From DATAOG01 sp963753685 (GTDB lineage: Bacteria; Pseudomonadota; Alphaproteobacteria; Geminicoccales; Geminicoccaceae), in NCBI GenBank assembly GCA_963753685.1, contig CAVWDE010000009.1:1-64000 (forward strand): a stretch of DNA of 64,000 nt. Reading direction: 5' to 3'. The position numbers and the translations under genes are program-made. This document shows, in pieces, positions 56,800 through 64,000 of this stretch. How positions within the stretch are numbered: position 1 is the stretch's first letter; the number at the start of each line of letters is the position of its first letter. The notes beneath the pieces were generated by a model that was given only the letters and a program-made list of their open reading frames with translations, did not search any database and was not told the origin of the DNA.

Positions 56800-57552
56800 C
56801 TACCGGCTGAGGCGGTATTCGACCGTGCTGACCACGCGGATCTGCTTGTCGACCTGGTTCTGCTCGGACAGGCCGGGCGCCGGATCGCGGGCCAGGATCT
56901 CGAACAGGCCTTGGGAGGCGCGCCGGATCTCGGCGATCTCGCTACCGGAATCGGCGGCGAACTGCTCGGCCGCTTCGCGCGCGTTGCGGGTCGCATCGGC
57001 CAGCATCTTGGGCTTGATGTCGTTCAGCTTGGTGAACAGGTAGCTCGGGCCGCCGGTGTCGGCGAGCACGACGCCCTGTTTGACCAGTTCGCCGGTCGCC
57101 CGGTTGAGCTCCGCGACCCGGTCGACCTGCGGGGTGCGCACGATCACGGTCTGGGCGACGATGAAGCGGTTGTCGCGGACAGCCTCCTGCCGGTAGGCCT
57201 GGGCCAGGAGGTCGGTGACCTCGACCCTTTGCGGCTGGATCGCCGCGGCCTCGATGCCATGCCCGGTCAGGAACCGGGTGATCGTGGTGAGGTCGGTATC
57301 GATCTTGGTCTGCACCTGGCCGAGGTCGTTGCCGGTCGCGGTGATGCGGAGCGGCCAGACCGCGAGGTCGGCCTTGACGAAGGTCTCGGCCAGGCCCTTG
57401 ACCGTGACGTAACGATCGACGCTCCGGCCGCGCTCGAAGCCGCGCCCGACCAGAAAGCCCGCGGCGGCGAGGCCAAGCCCCAGGATCAGAGCGCCAGCCA
57501 GAAATGCCCAGGCCGGCCTCGGCGCGCGCGGCAAGTCGGGCGCGGCCGCCAC
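56800..57552 (-). CDS. SIMPL-domain (DUF541) protein, membrane-anchored
   Basis: A 250-residue protein with a single N-terminal transmembrane helix (AWAFLAGALILGLGLAAAGF) followed by a SIMPL domain: DRYVTVKGLAETFVKADLAV, IDTDLTTITRFLTGHGIE and a tail ending STVEYRLSR. The GTG start lies one base after the xsc stop. SIMPL proteins are periplasmic and poorly understood. It probably forms a transcription unit with xsc. Confidence 0.75.
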   Translation of the reverse strand: MAAAPDLPRAPRPAWAFLAGALILGLGLAAAGFLVGRGFERGRSVDRYVTVKGLAETFVKADLAVWPLRITATGNDLGQVQTKIDTDLTTITRFLTGHGIEAAAIQPQRVEVTDLLAQAYRQEAVRDNRFIVAQTVIVRTPQVDRVAELNRATGELVKQGVVLADTGGPSYLFTKLNDIKPKMLADATRNAREAAEQFAADSGSEIAEIRRASQGLFEILARDPAPGLSEQNQVDKQIRVVSTVEYRLSR

Positions 57553-57553
57553 G

Positions 57554-59266
57554 TCAGGCGACTTCGTAGGCCTTGTACTTGTCGAGGAAGCGCTTCGGCT
57601 TCTTGAGCGCATCGCGGCGGAAGGGCTCGCCGAGCTCCTGGGTGATCTTGATCTCGATCACGGTGCAGACGCCGGATGAGGTCGCCGCCCGCAGCGCATC
57701 GCCGACCTCGTCCGGCGCCTCGACCGTGATCCCTTCCGCGCCCATCGCGCGTGCAATCCCGGCAAAGCTCGGGTTCTCGAGGTTGGTGCCGACGTAGCGA
57801 TCGGCGTAGTAGTCGATCTGGTTTTTCTTCTCCGCACCCCACTGGCCGTTGTTGAAGACCACCGCGACAGCTGGAATCCGCTCGCGCACGGCCGTCAAAA
57901 CCTCGTTCAGGCTCATGCCCCAGGCGCCGTCGCCGACATAGGCGACCGCCGGCCGCTCGGGTGCTGCGACCTTCGCCCCCATCGCGGTCGGGAAGGCGTA
58001 GCCGCAGTTGCCGAAGCTCATCGGCGCGAAGAAGCTGTTCGGGGCCTCGAAGCGCAGATAGCTGTTGGCGACCGAGCAGACGTTGCCGATGTCCGTGGTC
58101 ACCATCGCGTTCTTGGGCATCGCCTTCTCGAGCTCGCGAAGGGCCCGGCGGGGGGCGATCGGCGAGCCGGAGGCCGAGGAGAGGCCGGAGAGCTCCTCCT
58201 CCCAGGCGGCCTTCTGGCGGCGGACCTCGGCCAACCGCTCGGCCCGGTTGGCGTGGCCCGCGAGCGGTTGGTTCTGCAGGCGCGCCAGCAGTTCCGCCGC
58301 GGCCGCCCTGGCGTCACCGACCACGCCGACGTCGATCGACTTGGTCAGGCCGATCATCCGGTGGTCGGGATCGACCTGGACGATGCGGGCGCCCTTCGGC
58401 CAGTACTCGATGCCGTACTGCGGCAGGGTCCCGAACGGCCCGAGGCGGGTGCCGAGCGCCAGCACCACATCCGCCTGGGCGAGGATGCGCATCGCCGCCT
58501 TCGAGCCCTGGTAGCCGAGCGGGCCGCAGTAGAGCTCGTGGCGGTTCGGGAAGCTGTCGTTGTGCAGATAGCTCGCGACCACCGGGGCGCCCAGCTGCTC
58601 GGCGAGTGCCACCGCCTCGTCCACCCCATGCGACATGATCACGCCGCCGCCCGCGACGATCACCGGGAATTTTCCGGACTTGAGGGCGTCGGCGGCTGCG
58701 GCCAGGCTCGCGGGGCCGCCGGCGGAGCGCTCGATCTTGACCGGCTTCGGCAGCGCCACGTCGATCTCGCCGTAGAAATAGTCGCGCGGGATGTTGATCT
58801 GCACCGGCCCGCGCTCGGCCAGCGCCAGGTCGAGGGCGCGCGAGGTCAGCTCGGCGATCCGGTCGGGCCGGTTGATGTGGGCCTGGAACTTGGTGATCTT
58901 CGAGAAGATCGGCATCTGCTCGGTCTCCTGGAAACCACCCATGCCGATCGTGGCGCTGCCGGTCTCGGGCGTGATGCAGACGACCGGCGAATGCGCCCAG
59001 TAGGCGGCCGCGATCCCGGTCACGAAATTGGTGATCCCGGGCCCGTTCTGAGCGATGCAGACGCCGTGCCTGTCGAGCACGCGCGAATAGCCGTCGGCCA
59101 TGTGCGCGGCGTTCTGCTCGTGGGCGACCGAGACGAACCGGATGCCGGCCGGCTCGAAGATGTCGAGCGCGTCCATGTAGGCGGAGCCGACGATGCCGAA
59201 GACGGTCTTGACGCCGTGGGCGGCCAGGGTCTCGACGAAAGCTTCGCTCGGCGTCATGCGGGTCAT
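57554..59266 (-). CDS. xsc: Sulfoacetaldehyde acetyltransferase
   Basis: A 570-residue TPP enzyme converting sulfoacetaldehyde and phosphate into acetyl phosphate and sulfite. Xsc-specific blocks include GSAYMDALDIFEPAGIRFVS, AHEQNAAHMADGYSR, GMGGFQETEQMPIFSKIT, NIPRDYFYGEID and FFAPMSFGNCGYAFPTAMGA; the TPP motif is GDGAWGMSLNEVLTAV...NN. The start MTRMTPSEAF at 59266 follows a GGAGG site. With tauABC it supports taurine dissimilation; the transaminase or dehydrogenase that makes sulfoacetaldehyde is not in the window. Confidence 0.93.
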   Translation of the reverse strand: MTRMTPSEAFVETLAAHGVKTVFGIVGSAYMDALDIFEPAGIRFVSVAHEQNAAHMADGYSRVLDRHGVCIAQNGPGITNFVTGIAAAYWAHSPVVCITPETGSATIGMGGFQETEQMPIFSKITKFQAHINRPDRIAELTSRALDLALAERGPVQINIPRDYFYGEIDVALPKPVKIERSAGGPASLAAAADALKSGKFPVIVAGGGVIMSHGVDEAVALAEQLGAPVVASYLHNDSFPNRHELYCGPLGYQGSKAAMRILAQADVVLALGTRLGPFGTLPQYGIEYWPKGARIVQVDPDHRMIGLTKSIDVGVVGDARAAAAELLARLQNQPLAGHANRAERLAEVRRQKAAWEEELSGLSSASGSPIAPRRALRELEKAMPKNAMVTTDIGNVCSVANSYLRFEAPNSFFAPMSFGNCGYAFPTAMGAKVAAPERPAVAYVGDGAWGMSLNEVLTAVRERIPAVAVVFNNGQWGAEKKNQIDYYADRYVGTNLENPSFAGIARAMGAEGITVEAPDEVGDALRAATSSGVCTVIEIKITQELGEPFRRDALKKPKRFLDKYKAYEVA

Positions 59267-59482
59267 CGGTCGGGGCCTCCTCGATTCGATCCTGGGCGGG
59301 CAGCTTGCTTCTTCTATCACCGCCGGTGGCGGCGCGCGGCTGCGTGCCTCGGGATGATGCGGGCATGGCTTGGGGCTGTCCAGCCCGGACTGCGGCGGAC
59401 ACCGACCCCGGCGCGCGAAGCGGATTGCGGGCGCAGTCATGCCCCGGCGGAGCGGGGCCGCTCTCGCCGCAGCTCTGAAAAA

Positions 59483-60043
59483 TCAGGCCGGAGGCTGCGG
59501 TGCGGGCATGGCGCCCGCGTCTGCCGGCTCCGGTTCGACAGCCAGCAGCTCGACCTCCCGAACGAGGTCGCCCAGCAGAGCGCGGCCCTGGTCGCGGAGC
59601 ACGACGACGGTCTCCGGGGCCGCCGGCTCGGCCAGACGCTCGATCCGCTCGGTCAGCGCGTACATGCTGATGCGGAGCGTCTCGGCGCCACCCGCATGGG
59701 GCTCGTCGCCGCTCTCGCGATAGGCTTGGATCAGCCGGTCGAGGTTACGCGCTGCAGCGTGCGCCATGGTCACCAGGCTGCGCCGCCGAAAGGCCGGGCT
59801 GCCGTCGCCGAGATCGGTGTTGAACCCGACCGTCTGGTGGCCGCTCTCGGCGAGCCCGGGGTCGATCTGCTCGAACTCGGCACTGAGCGCGCCGAGGTCA
59901 CGCTGCAGACCGTTGATCAGCTCACCGGGGTCGGCGGCGACTGCAGCCGCCGGCAGCGCGACCAGCAGCGCCGTTGCCAGCGCGACCGACAGGCGGAACC
60001 GCTGCCGCGCTCCGGCGGCGCGAGATCGCTTGGAACCGAGCAT
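59483..60043 (-). CDS. Exported hypothetical protein
   Basis: A 186-residue protein with a signal peptide (RFRLSVALATALLVALPAAA) and a mainly helical, polar mature part (PGELINGLQRDLGALSAEFE, AARNLDRLIQAYRESG). The start MLGSKRSRA at 60043 is preferred to an upstream ATG. No family was recognised. It is divergent from rph. Confidence 0.55.
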   Translation of the reverse strand: MLGSKRSRAAGARQRFRLSVALATALLVALPAAAVAADPGELINGLQRDLGALSAEFEQIDPGLAESGHQTVGFNTDLGDGSPAFRRRSLVTMAHAAARNLDRLIQAYRESGDEPHAGGAETLRISMYALTERIERLAEPAAPETVVVLRDQGRALLGDLVREVELLAVEPEPADAGAMPAPQPPA

Positions 60044-60244
60044 TCCTTCACCCGAGTGCCGCAGCCGCACCCCATTGCGCGCCCGAATCCGGGCACCAGG
60101 TCGTCGAGGCGAGGCGATCCTGTGCTGGAGGTGCTAACAATTCATGATCGGCCGGTCTCGCCCTGCACCCGGCCGGCGCGCCGACCCGGCCTTGATGTTC
60201 CGCGCCTTGGACGCTAGGACGGGCACCCCAACCCTGGAGACCCC

Positions 60245-60967
60245 ATGCGACCGTCCGGACGCGCTCCCGACGAGCTGCGCGCGGTGACCCTGGAACCCGG
60301 CTGCTCGCCGCATGCCGAGGGCTCCTGCCTGGTCCGCTGCGGGGCCACGCACGTGCTCTGCACGGCCACGGTCCAGGAGCGGGTGCCGCCGTTCCTGCGC
60401 AACAGCGGCCGCGGCTGGGTCACCGCCGAATACGGCATGCTGCCGCGCGCGACCAACCGCCGCACCGATCGCGAGGCGGCGCGCGGCCGCCAGTCCGGCC
60501 GGACCCAGGAGATCCAGCGCCTGATCGGCCGGGCGCTGCGCGCGGTCACCGACCTCGGCCTGATGGGCGAGCGTCAGATCGTCATGGATTGCGACGTGCT
60601 GCAGGCCGACGGCGGCACCCGCACGGCGGCGATCACCGGTGCCTACGTCGCCCTGCACCAGGCGCTCGCGGGGCTGGTCGCGGCCGCCGAGTTGCCGGCG
60701 CTGCCGCTGCGCGAGCCGGTCGCGGCGGTCGCCTGCGCCCTGGTCGAGGGCCAGGCGGTGCTCGACCCGGACTACGCCGAGGACAGCGCCGCCGAGGCCG
60801 ACGCCAACTTCGTGCTGACCGGATCGGGCGGGATCGTCGAGATCCAGATCACCGCCGAGACCGAGCCGCTCGCGCTCGAGCAGTTCGCCGCCCTGCACCG
60901 CCTCGCGGAGCAGGGGGTGCGCCAGCTCCTGGTCATCCAGCGGCGGGCGCTCGGCCTGGACGCTTAA
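60245..60967 (+). CDS. rph: Ribonuclease PH
   Basis: A 240-residue phosphorolytic 3'-5' exoribonuclease that trims tRNA 3' ends. Recognisable segments: MRPSGRAPDELRAVTLEPG, RGWVTAEYGMLPRATNRRT, RTQEIQRLIGRALRAVTDL, MDCDVLQADGGTRTAAITGA and SAAEADANFVLTGSGGIVEI. Length is normal. rdgB starts two bases after its stop, a pairing common in alphaproteobacteria. Confidence 0.97.
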   Translation: MRPSGRAPDELRAVTLEPGCSPHAEGSCLVRCGATHVLCTATVQERVPPFLRNSGRGWVTAEYGMLPRATNRRTDREAARGRQSGRTQEIQRLIGRALRAVTDLGLMGERQIVMDCDVLQADGGTRTAAITGAYVALHQALAGLVAAAELPALPLREPVAAVACALVEGQAVLDPDYAEDSAAEADANFVLTGSGGIVEIQITAETEPLALEQFAALHRLAEQGVRQLLVIQRRALGLDA

Positions 60968-60969
60968 AG

Positions 60970-61626
60970 GTGGCAAGGCGGTTCGCCGGGCCGCGGCTCG
61001 TGCTCGCGAGCCACAATCCGGGCAAGCTAGCCGAGCTTCGGGAGCTGCTCGCCGGCCAGCCGGTCGAGGTGATCGCGAGCGCTGCGCTGGGCCTGGCGGA
61101 GCCGGTCGAGGACGGCCGGACCTTTGCGGCCAACGCCCGGATCAAGGCGCATGCAGCCGCCGGCACCACCGGGCTGCCGGCGCTGGCCGACGATTCCGGG
61201 CTGGTGGTGGCGGGCCTGGCCGGCCGGCCGGGAGTGCATTCGGCCCGCTGGGCAGGGCCGGAGGGCGACTTCGATCGGGCGATGGCCCGGGTCCGGGACG
61301 AGCTCGCCGCCCGCTACGGCAGCTTTGCCGTCGCCGACCGGCGCGCGGCCTTCGTCGCTGCCCTCTGTCTCGCCTGGCCGGACGGCCACGAGGAGCTGGT
61401 CCAGGGCCGGGTCGCGGGCGAGCTGGTCGATCCGCCACGCGGCCGGGGCGGCTTCGGCTATGACCCGATGTTCCAGCCGCTGGGCTCGAGCCAGACCTTC
61501 GCCGAGCTGCCGCGCTCGGCCAAGCAGGCGCAAAGCCATCGCGGCCGGGCGCTGCGCCGCCTGCTCGAACGCTGCTTCGGCGCGCCCGTCGGCGCGCGGC
61601 TCAGCGTCCGGCCACCTGGCCGGTAA
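60970..61626 (+). CDS. rdgB: dITP/XTP pyrophosphatase (RdgB/HAM1)
   Basis: A 218-residue house-cleaning nucleotide pyrophosphatase. Starting at GTG 60970 it reads VARRFAGPRLVLASHNPGKL, with the family SHNPGK motif, LADDSGLVVAGLAGRPGVHS and GGFGYDPMFQPLG. The 3' end overlaps the convergent lipoprotein gene by 26 bases. In related genomes hemW often follows rdgB; it is absent here. Confidence 0.96.
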   Translation: MARRFAGPRLVLASHNPGKLAELRELLAGQPVEVIASAALGLAEPVEDGRTFAANARIKAHAAAGTTGLPALADDSGLVVAGLAGRPGVHSARWAGPEGDFDRAMARVRDELAARYGSFAVADRRAAFVAALCLAWPDGHEELVQGRVAGELVDPPRGRGGFGYDPMFQPLGSSQTFAELPRSAKQAQSHRGRALRRLLERCFGAPVGARLSVRPPGR

Positions 61627-63022
61627 AGCTCGCGGGCGGGGGCTCGATCGTACGCGCCGTGCCGTGCGCGACCTCGAGGATGGCGAGGCCATGATCGGCC
61701 AGGCCGTCGGCGCGCAGCCGGAACAGTCCGGTCGCGCCGGTGAACCCCTGGGCATTGGTCAGCGTTGCGGTCTGGAATTTCGGGTCGTGCATGTCGCGGG
61801 CGACGATCACGGCGAGCGCGGTGGCGTCGTAGGCGAGTGCTGCGAGCTGTTGCGGCGGGTGGCCATAGACGCCCTGAAAGCGGTTCTGGAACTGGGCCAT
61901 GCCTTCGGGCGCCGTGGCTGCGAACCAGCCCTGCTGCAGCGCCGCCTCCTGCAGCACCCGCGCGTCGTCCTGCCAGCGCATGGTGCCGAGGAAGCGGATC
62001 GCCGCCGGGTCGACGTCGAAGAAGGTCAAAAGGGAGGCGACCGAGCGCAGCCGGTCGCCGCCGTCGGCGATCAGGATGGCGTCGAACGGCGGCCCGCCGA
62101 GGGTATCCAGGGTCGACAGCTTCTGGAGCGCCTGCTTGGACTGGTCGTCGTTCAGCTTCTGGAGGCGCGCGCGCTCCTTGTCCAGCGCCGCCTTGCGCGC
62201 ATCGTAGGCCGCGATCTGCCGGACCACCGCGGACGGGTCGGCCTGATCCGGCGGATAGAACAGCGTCTGGCCGAGCTCGCCGCCGTTGGCCAGCACCGTG
62301 CGGCGGAGCACGTCCAACGCGGTCGCGCCGTAGGCATCGTTGGGGGCGAGGCCGGCGATCCGGACCGGACCGGCATCGAGCGGCGCCGGACCCTGGCCGG
62401 ACGGCCCCGGTGCGGCCAGACCGGGATCGGTCAATCCCTGGTTGGTGGGGGCCTCAGCGGTCGGGGCCCCTGCAGTGCCAGTGGCCGGCAGGCCGACGTC
62501 GGGCGGCTGGCGCTGAACATGCTCGAGCGCATAGTGCACGACCCGCTCGACCTGCTCCTCCGGCCGGAAGCCGAGCAGGAAGGTGCCGTCGGCGGCGGCC
62601 GCGGTGACGTTGGAGAAGGCGAGCACCCGGATCCCGGCCTGCGCGGCGACCGGCGTGACCGCGGTCACGGCCTGATTGAACAACGGGCCGAGGATCACCG
62701 CGGCGCCCTCCGCGACCACCTGTTCGGCCGCCTGGCGGGCACCATCCGGGCTACCGCCGGTGTCGCGCGGCAGCAGAACCAGATCGTTGGGGCCGACGTC
62801 GAACAGCGCCATCTGGGCGGCATCGAGCATGTCATGGCCGAGGTCGGCGGCCTGGCCGGTGAGCGGCAGCAGCAGTCCGACCCGAACCTCGGCTGGCTGC
62901 AACTCGACCTGGGCTTCGGGGGGTTGTACGGTCGAGGTTGACTTGGGTCCGGTCTCGGTCGCGCAGCCCGCGAGCAGGAGCACGCCGAGAGCCGACGCCG
63001 CCACCTTCGACTCCACCCGCAT
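61601..63022 (-). CDS. LpoA/LppC-like penicillin-binding protein activator lipoprotein
   Basis: A 473-residue predicted lipoprotein: MRVESKVAASALGVLLLAGC supplies a signal peptide and LAGC lipobox. The body has a type I periplasmic-binding fold (EVRVGLLLPLTGQAADLGHD, GAAVILGPLFNQAVTAV), with a Pro/Gly-rich insert in the middle. Homologues next to rsmI and yraN are annotated as activators of penicillin-binding proteins. Starts at 63037 or 63055 are possible but would run into rsmI. Confidence 0.82.
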   Translation of the reverse strand: MRVESKVAASALGVLLLAGCATETGPKSTSTVQPPEAQVELQPAEVRVGLLLPLTGQAADLGHDMLDAAQMALFDVGPNDLVLLPRDTGGSPDGARQAAEQVVAEGAAVILGPLFNQAVTAVTPVAAQAGIRVLAFSNVTAAAADGTFLLGFRPEEQVERVVHYALEHVQRQPPDVGLPATGTAGAPTAEAPTNQGLTDPGLAAPGPSGQGPAPLDAGPVRIAGLAPNDAYGATALDVLRRTVLANGGELGQTLFYPPDQADPSAVVRQIAAYDARKAALDKERARLQKLNDDQSKQALQKLSTLDTLGGPPFDAILIADGGDRLRSVASLLTFFDVDPAAIRFLGTMRWQDDARVLQEAALQQGWFAATAPEGMAQFQNRFQGVYGHPPQQLAALAYDATALAVIVARDMHDPKFQTATLTNAQGFTGATGLFRLRADGLADHGLAILEVAHGTARTIEPPPASFTGQVAGR

Positions 63023-63053
63023 CCACCCCATTGCCATTGCCCAAGCCTGAGAC

Positions 63054-63983
63054 ATGAGCGTGACCCGTTCGGCCTCGGCTGCCCCGGACGACGGCCAACC
63101 TAGCGACGCATCCGGGCGAAGTAAACTCGCGCCGGGCCTGCATCTGATCGCCACCCCGATCGGCAATCTGGGTGATCTGTCGCCGCGCGCCCTGGCCACC
63201 CTCGGCGCCGCTGACCTCGTGGTTTGCGAGGATACCCGGGTGACCGGTCAGCTGCTCCACCGGCACCGCATCGAGCGCCCGCTGCTCGCCTATCACGAGC
63301 ATAACGCGGCCCGGATGCGCCCGCAGATCATCGCCCGGCTGCAGGCCGGTGCGGCGGTGGCGCTGACGACCGACGCGGGTACGCCCCTGATCTCGGATCC
63401 CGGCTACAAGCTGGTGCGGGCGGCGATCGACGCCGGCATCGAGGTATCCACGGTGCCGGGGCCGTCGGCGGCGATCGCCGCGCTCACGGTCTCGGGACTG
63501 CCGACCGACCGCTTCCTGGTCGCGGGCTTCCTGCCCGCCCGCGGAGCCGCGCGCCGGCGCGCGATTCAGGAGCTGGGCGCGGTCCGGGCGACGCTCGTGC
63601 TGTTCGAGGCGGCAAGGCGGCTGCCCGAGGCGCTGGCCGAGCTCGCGCAGGCGCTCGGGCCGCGCGAGGCGGCGGTCGCGCGCGAGCTGACCAAGCTCTT
63701 CGAGGAGGTCCGCCGCGGCCGGCTCGACCAGCTGGCCGCCGAGTACGCGCAGAGCGGGCCGCCCAAGGGCGAGGTGGTCCTGGTGATCGGGGCCGCTGCG
63801 GCGAGCGACGCGCCGGCCGATGCCGAGGCGCTCGACGCCGCGCTCGAGGCGGCGCTCGCGACTCTGGCCCCGGCGGCCGCCGCGGCCGCGGTCGCCGCGG
63901 CGACCGGCCGGCCCCGGCGCGAGGTCTACCGCCGGGCGCTGGCACTCCGGCAGCGCGGCCGCGAGCCGCCCGGGGAGCCATGA
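63054..63983 (+). CDS. rsmI: 16S rRNA (cytidine-2'-O)-methyltransferase
   Basis: A 309-residue RsmI, which methylates C1402 of 16S rRNA. Visible motifs: LHLIATPIGNLGDLSPRAL, LVVCEDTRVTGQLLHRH, LTTDAGTPLISDPGYKLVRA and VPGPSAAIAALTVSGLPTDR. The C-terminal extension is alanine-rich. It is divergent from the LpoA-like gene and overlaps the next gene by four bases. Confidence 0.96.
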   Translation: MSVTRSASAAPDDGQPSDASGRSKLAPGLHLIATPIGNLGDLSPRALATLGAADLVVCEDTRVTGQLLHRHRIERPLLAYHEHNAARMRPQIIARLQAGAAVALTTDAGTPLISDPGYKLVRAAIDAGIEVSTVPGPSAAIAALTVSGLPTDRFLVAGFLPARGAARRRAIQELGAVRATLVLFEAARRLPEALAELAQALGPREAAVARELTKLFEEVRRGRLDQLAAEYAQSGPPKGEVVLVIGAAAASDAPADAEALDAALEAALATLAPAAAAAAVAAATGRPRREVYRRALALRQRGREPPGEP

Positions 63984-64000
63984 ACCGGGCGCGCCGTCAG
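63980..64000 (+). CDS. Start of a gene, probably yraN (UPF0102), cut by window end
   Basis: An ATG overlaps the rsmI stop (ATGA) and the frame begins MNRARRQ before the window ends. In many proteobacteria yraN, a predicted nuclease-fold protein, follows rsmI directly; the call rests on that context alone. Confidence 0.5.

Overview
This is a GC-rich window, probably from an alphaproteobacterium of Rhodospirillales or Hyphomicrobiales type. The evidence is the gene content at the right end (rph, rdgB, an LpoA/LppC-like lipoprotein, rsmI and the start of a yraN-like gene), a taurine import and Xsc dissimilation set, several branched-chain-type ABC transporters, and a CtrA-type box (TTAA-N7-TTAA). 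The taxonomic call is inference; no rRNA is present.

Left part (1-14.2 kb): a broken IS110-family transposase and a large palindrome, followed by two tandem SAM / class III cyclase / AAA ATPase / TPR genes. The first has lost its catalytic and ATPase domains; the second is complete apart from one frameshift. A five-gene liv-type ABC operon (order H-K-M-G-F) follows. Next comes a decayed stretch with a truncated McrBC restriction system and an IS256-family remnant, ending at the 3' end of a tRNA-Lys gene.

14.2-27 kb: tgt and queA on the minus strand, separated by a hicAB toxin-antitoxin module on the plus strand; then a Nudix hydrolase, a TVP38-type membrane protein, and an operon encoding a molybdenum hydroxylase, a 6-hydroxynicotinate reductase-like protein, UPF0280, an AA_synth family protein and a solute-binding protein. 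This last set looks like an uncharacterised heterocycle-degradation pathway.

27-35 kb: a formamidase-type amidase, a peptide-type ABC transporter (binding protein and two permeases, no ATPase), a vapBC cluster with two antitoxins lying between them, and a divergent TPP-dependent enzyme.

35-39.7 kb: an AT-richer accessory island with a Gre-factor/Nudix fusion (damaged), a SAM methyltransferase and a dTMP-kinase-like protein, then an orphan HicB regulator with two palindromic sites and a possible toxin-like protein.

39.7-49.7 kb: a nine-gene minus-strand operon built around AllF-AllG-AllH (oxamate carbamoyltransferase) and carbamate kinase, together with a biuret-type amidohydrolase, an allophanate-hydrolase C-domain-like protein, an NCS2 permease, a binding protein and a BKACE enzyme. 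It suggests ATP-yielding breakdown of a carbamoylated nitrogen compound.

50-64 kb: clpX (one frameshift), tauABC, an accessory Clp-N-domain protein preceded by a G10 tract and followed by a second tauC tail, nitronate monooxygenase, a SIMPL-domain protein, xsc, and the rph-rdgB / lpoA-rsmI-yraN block.

Single-base frameshifts interrupt at least seven otherwise well-preserved genes, including clpX. Sequencing or assembly indels are therefore a serious possibility, and pseudogene calls based only on one frameshift should be read with caution.
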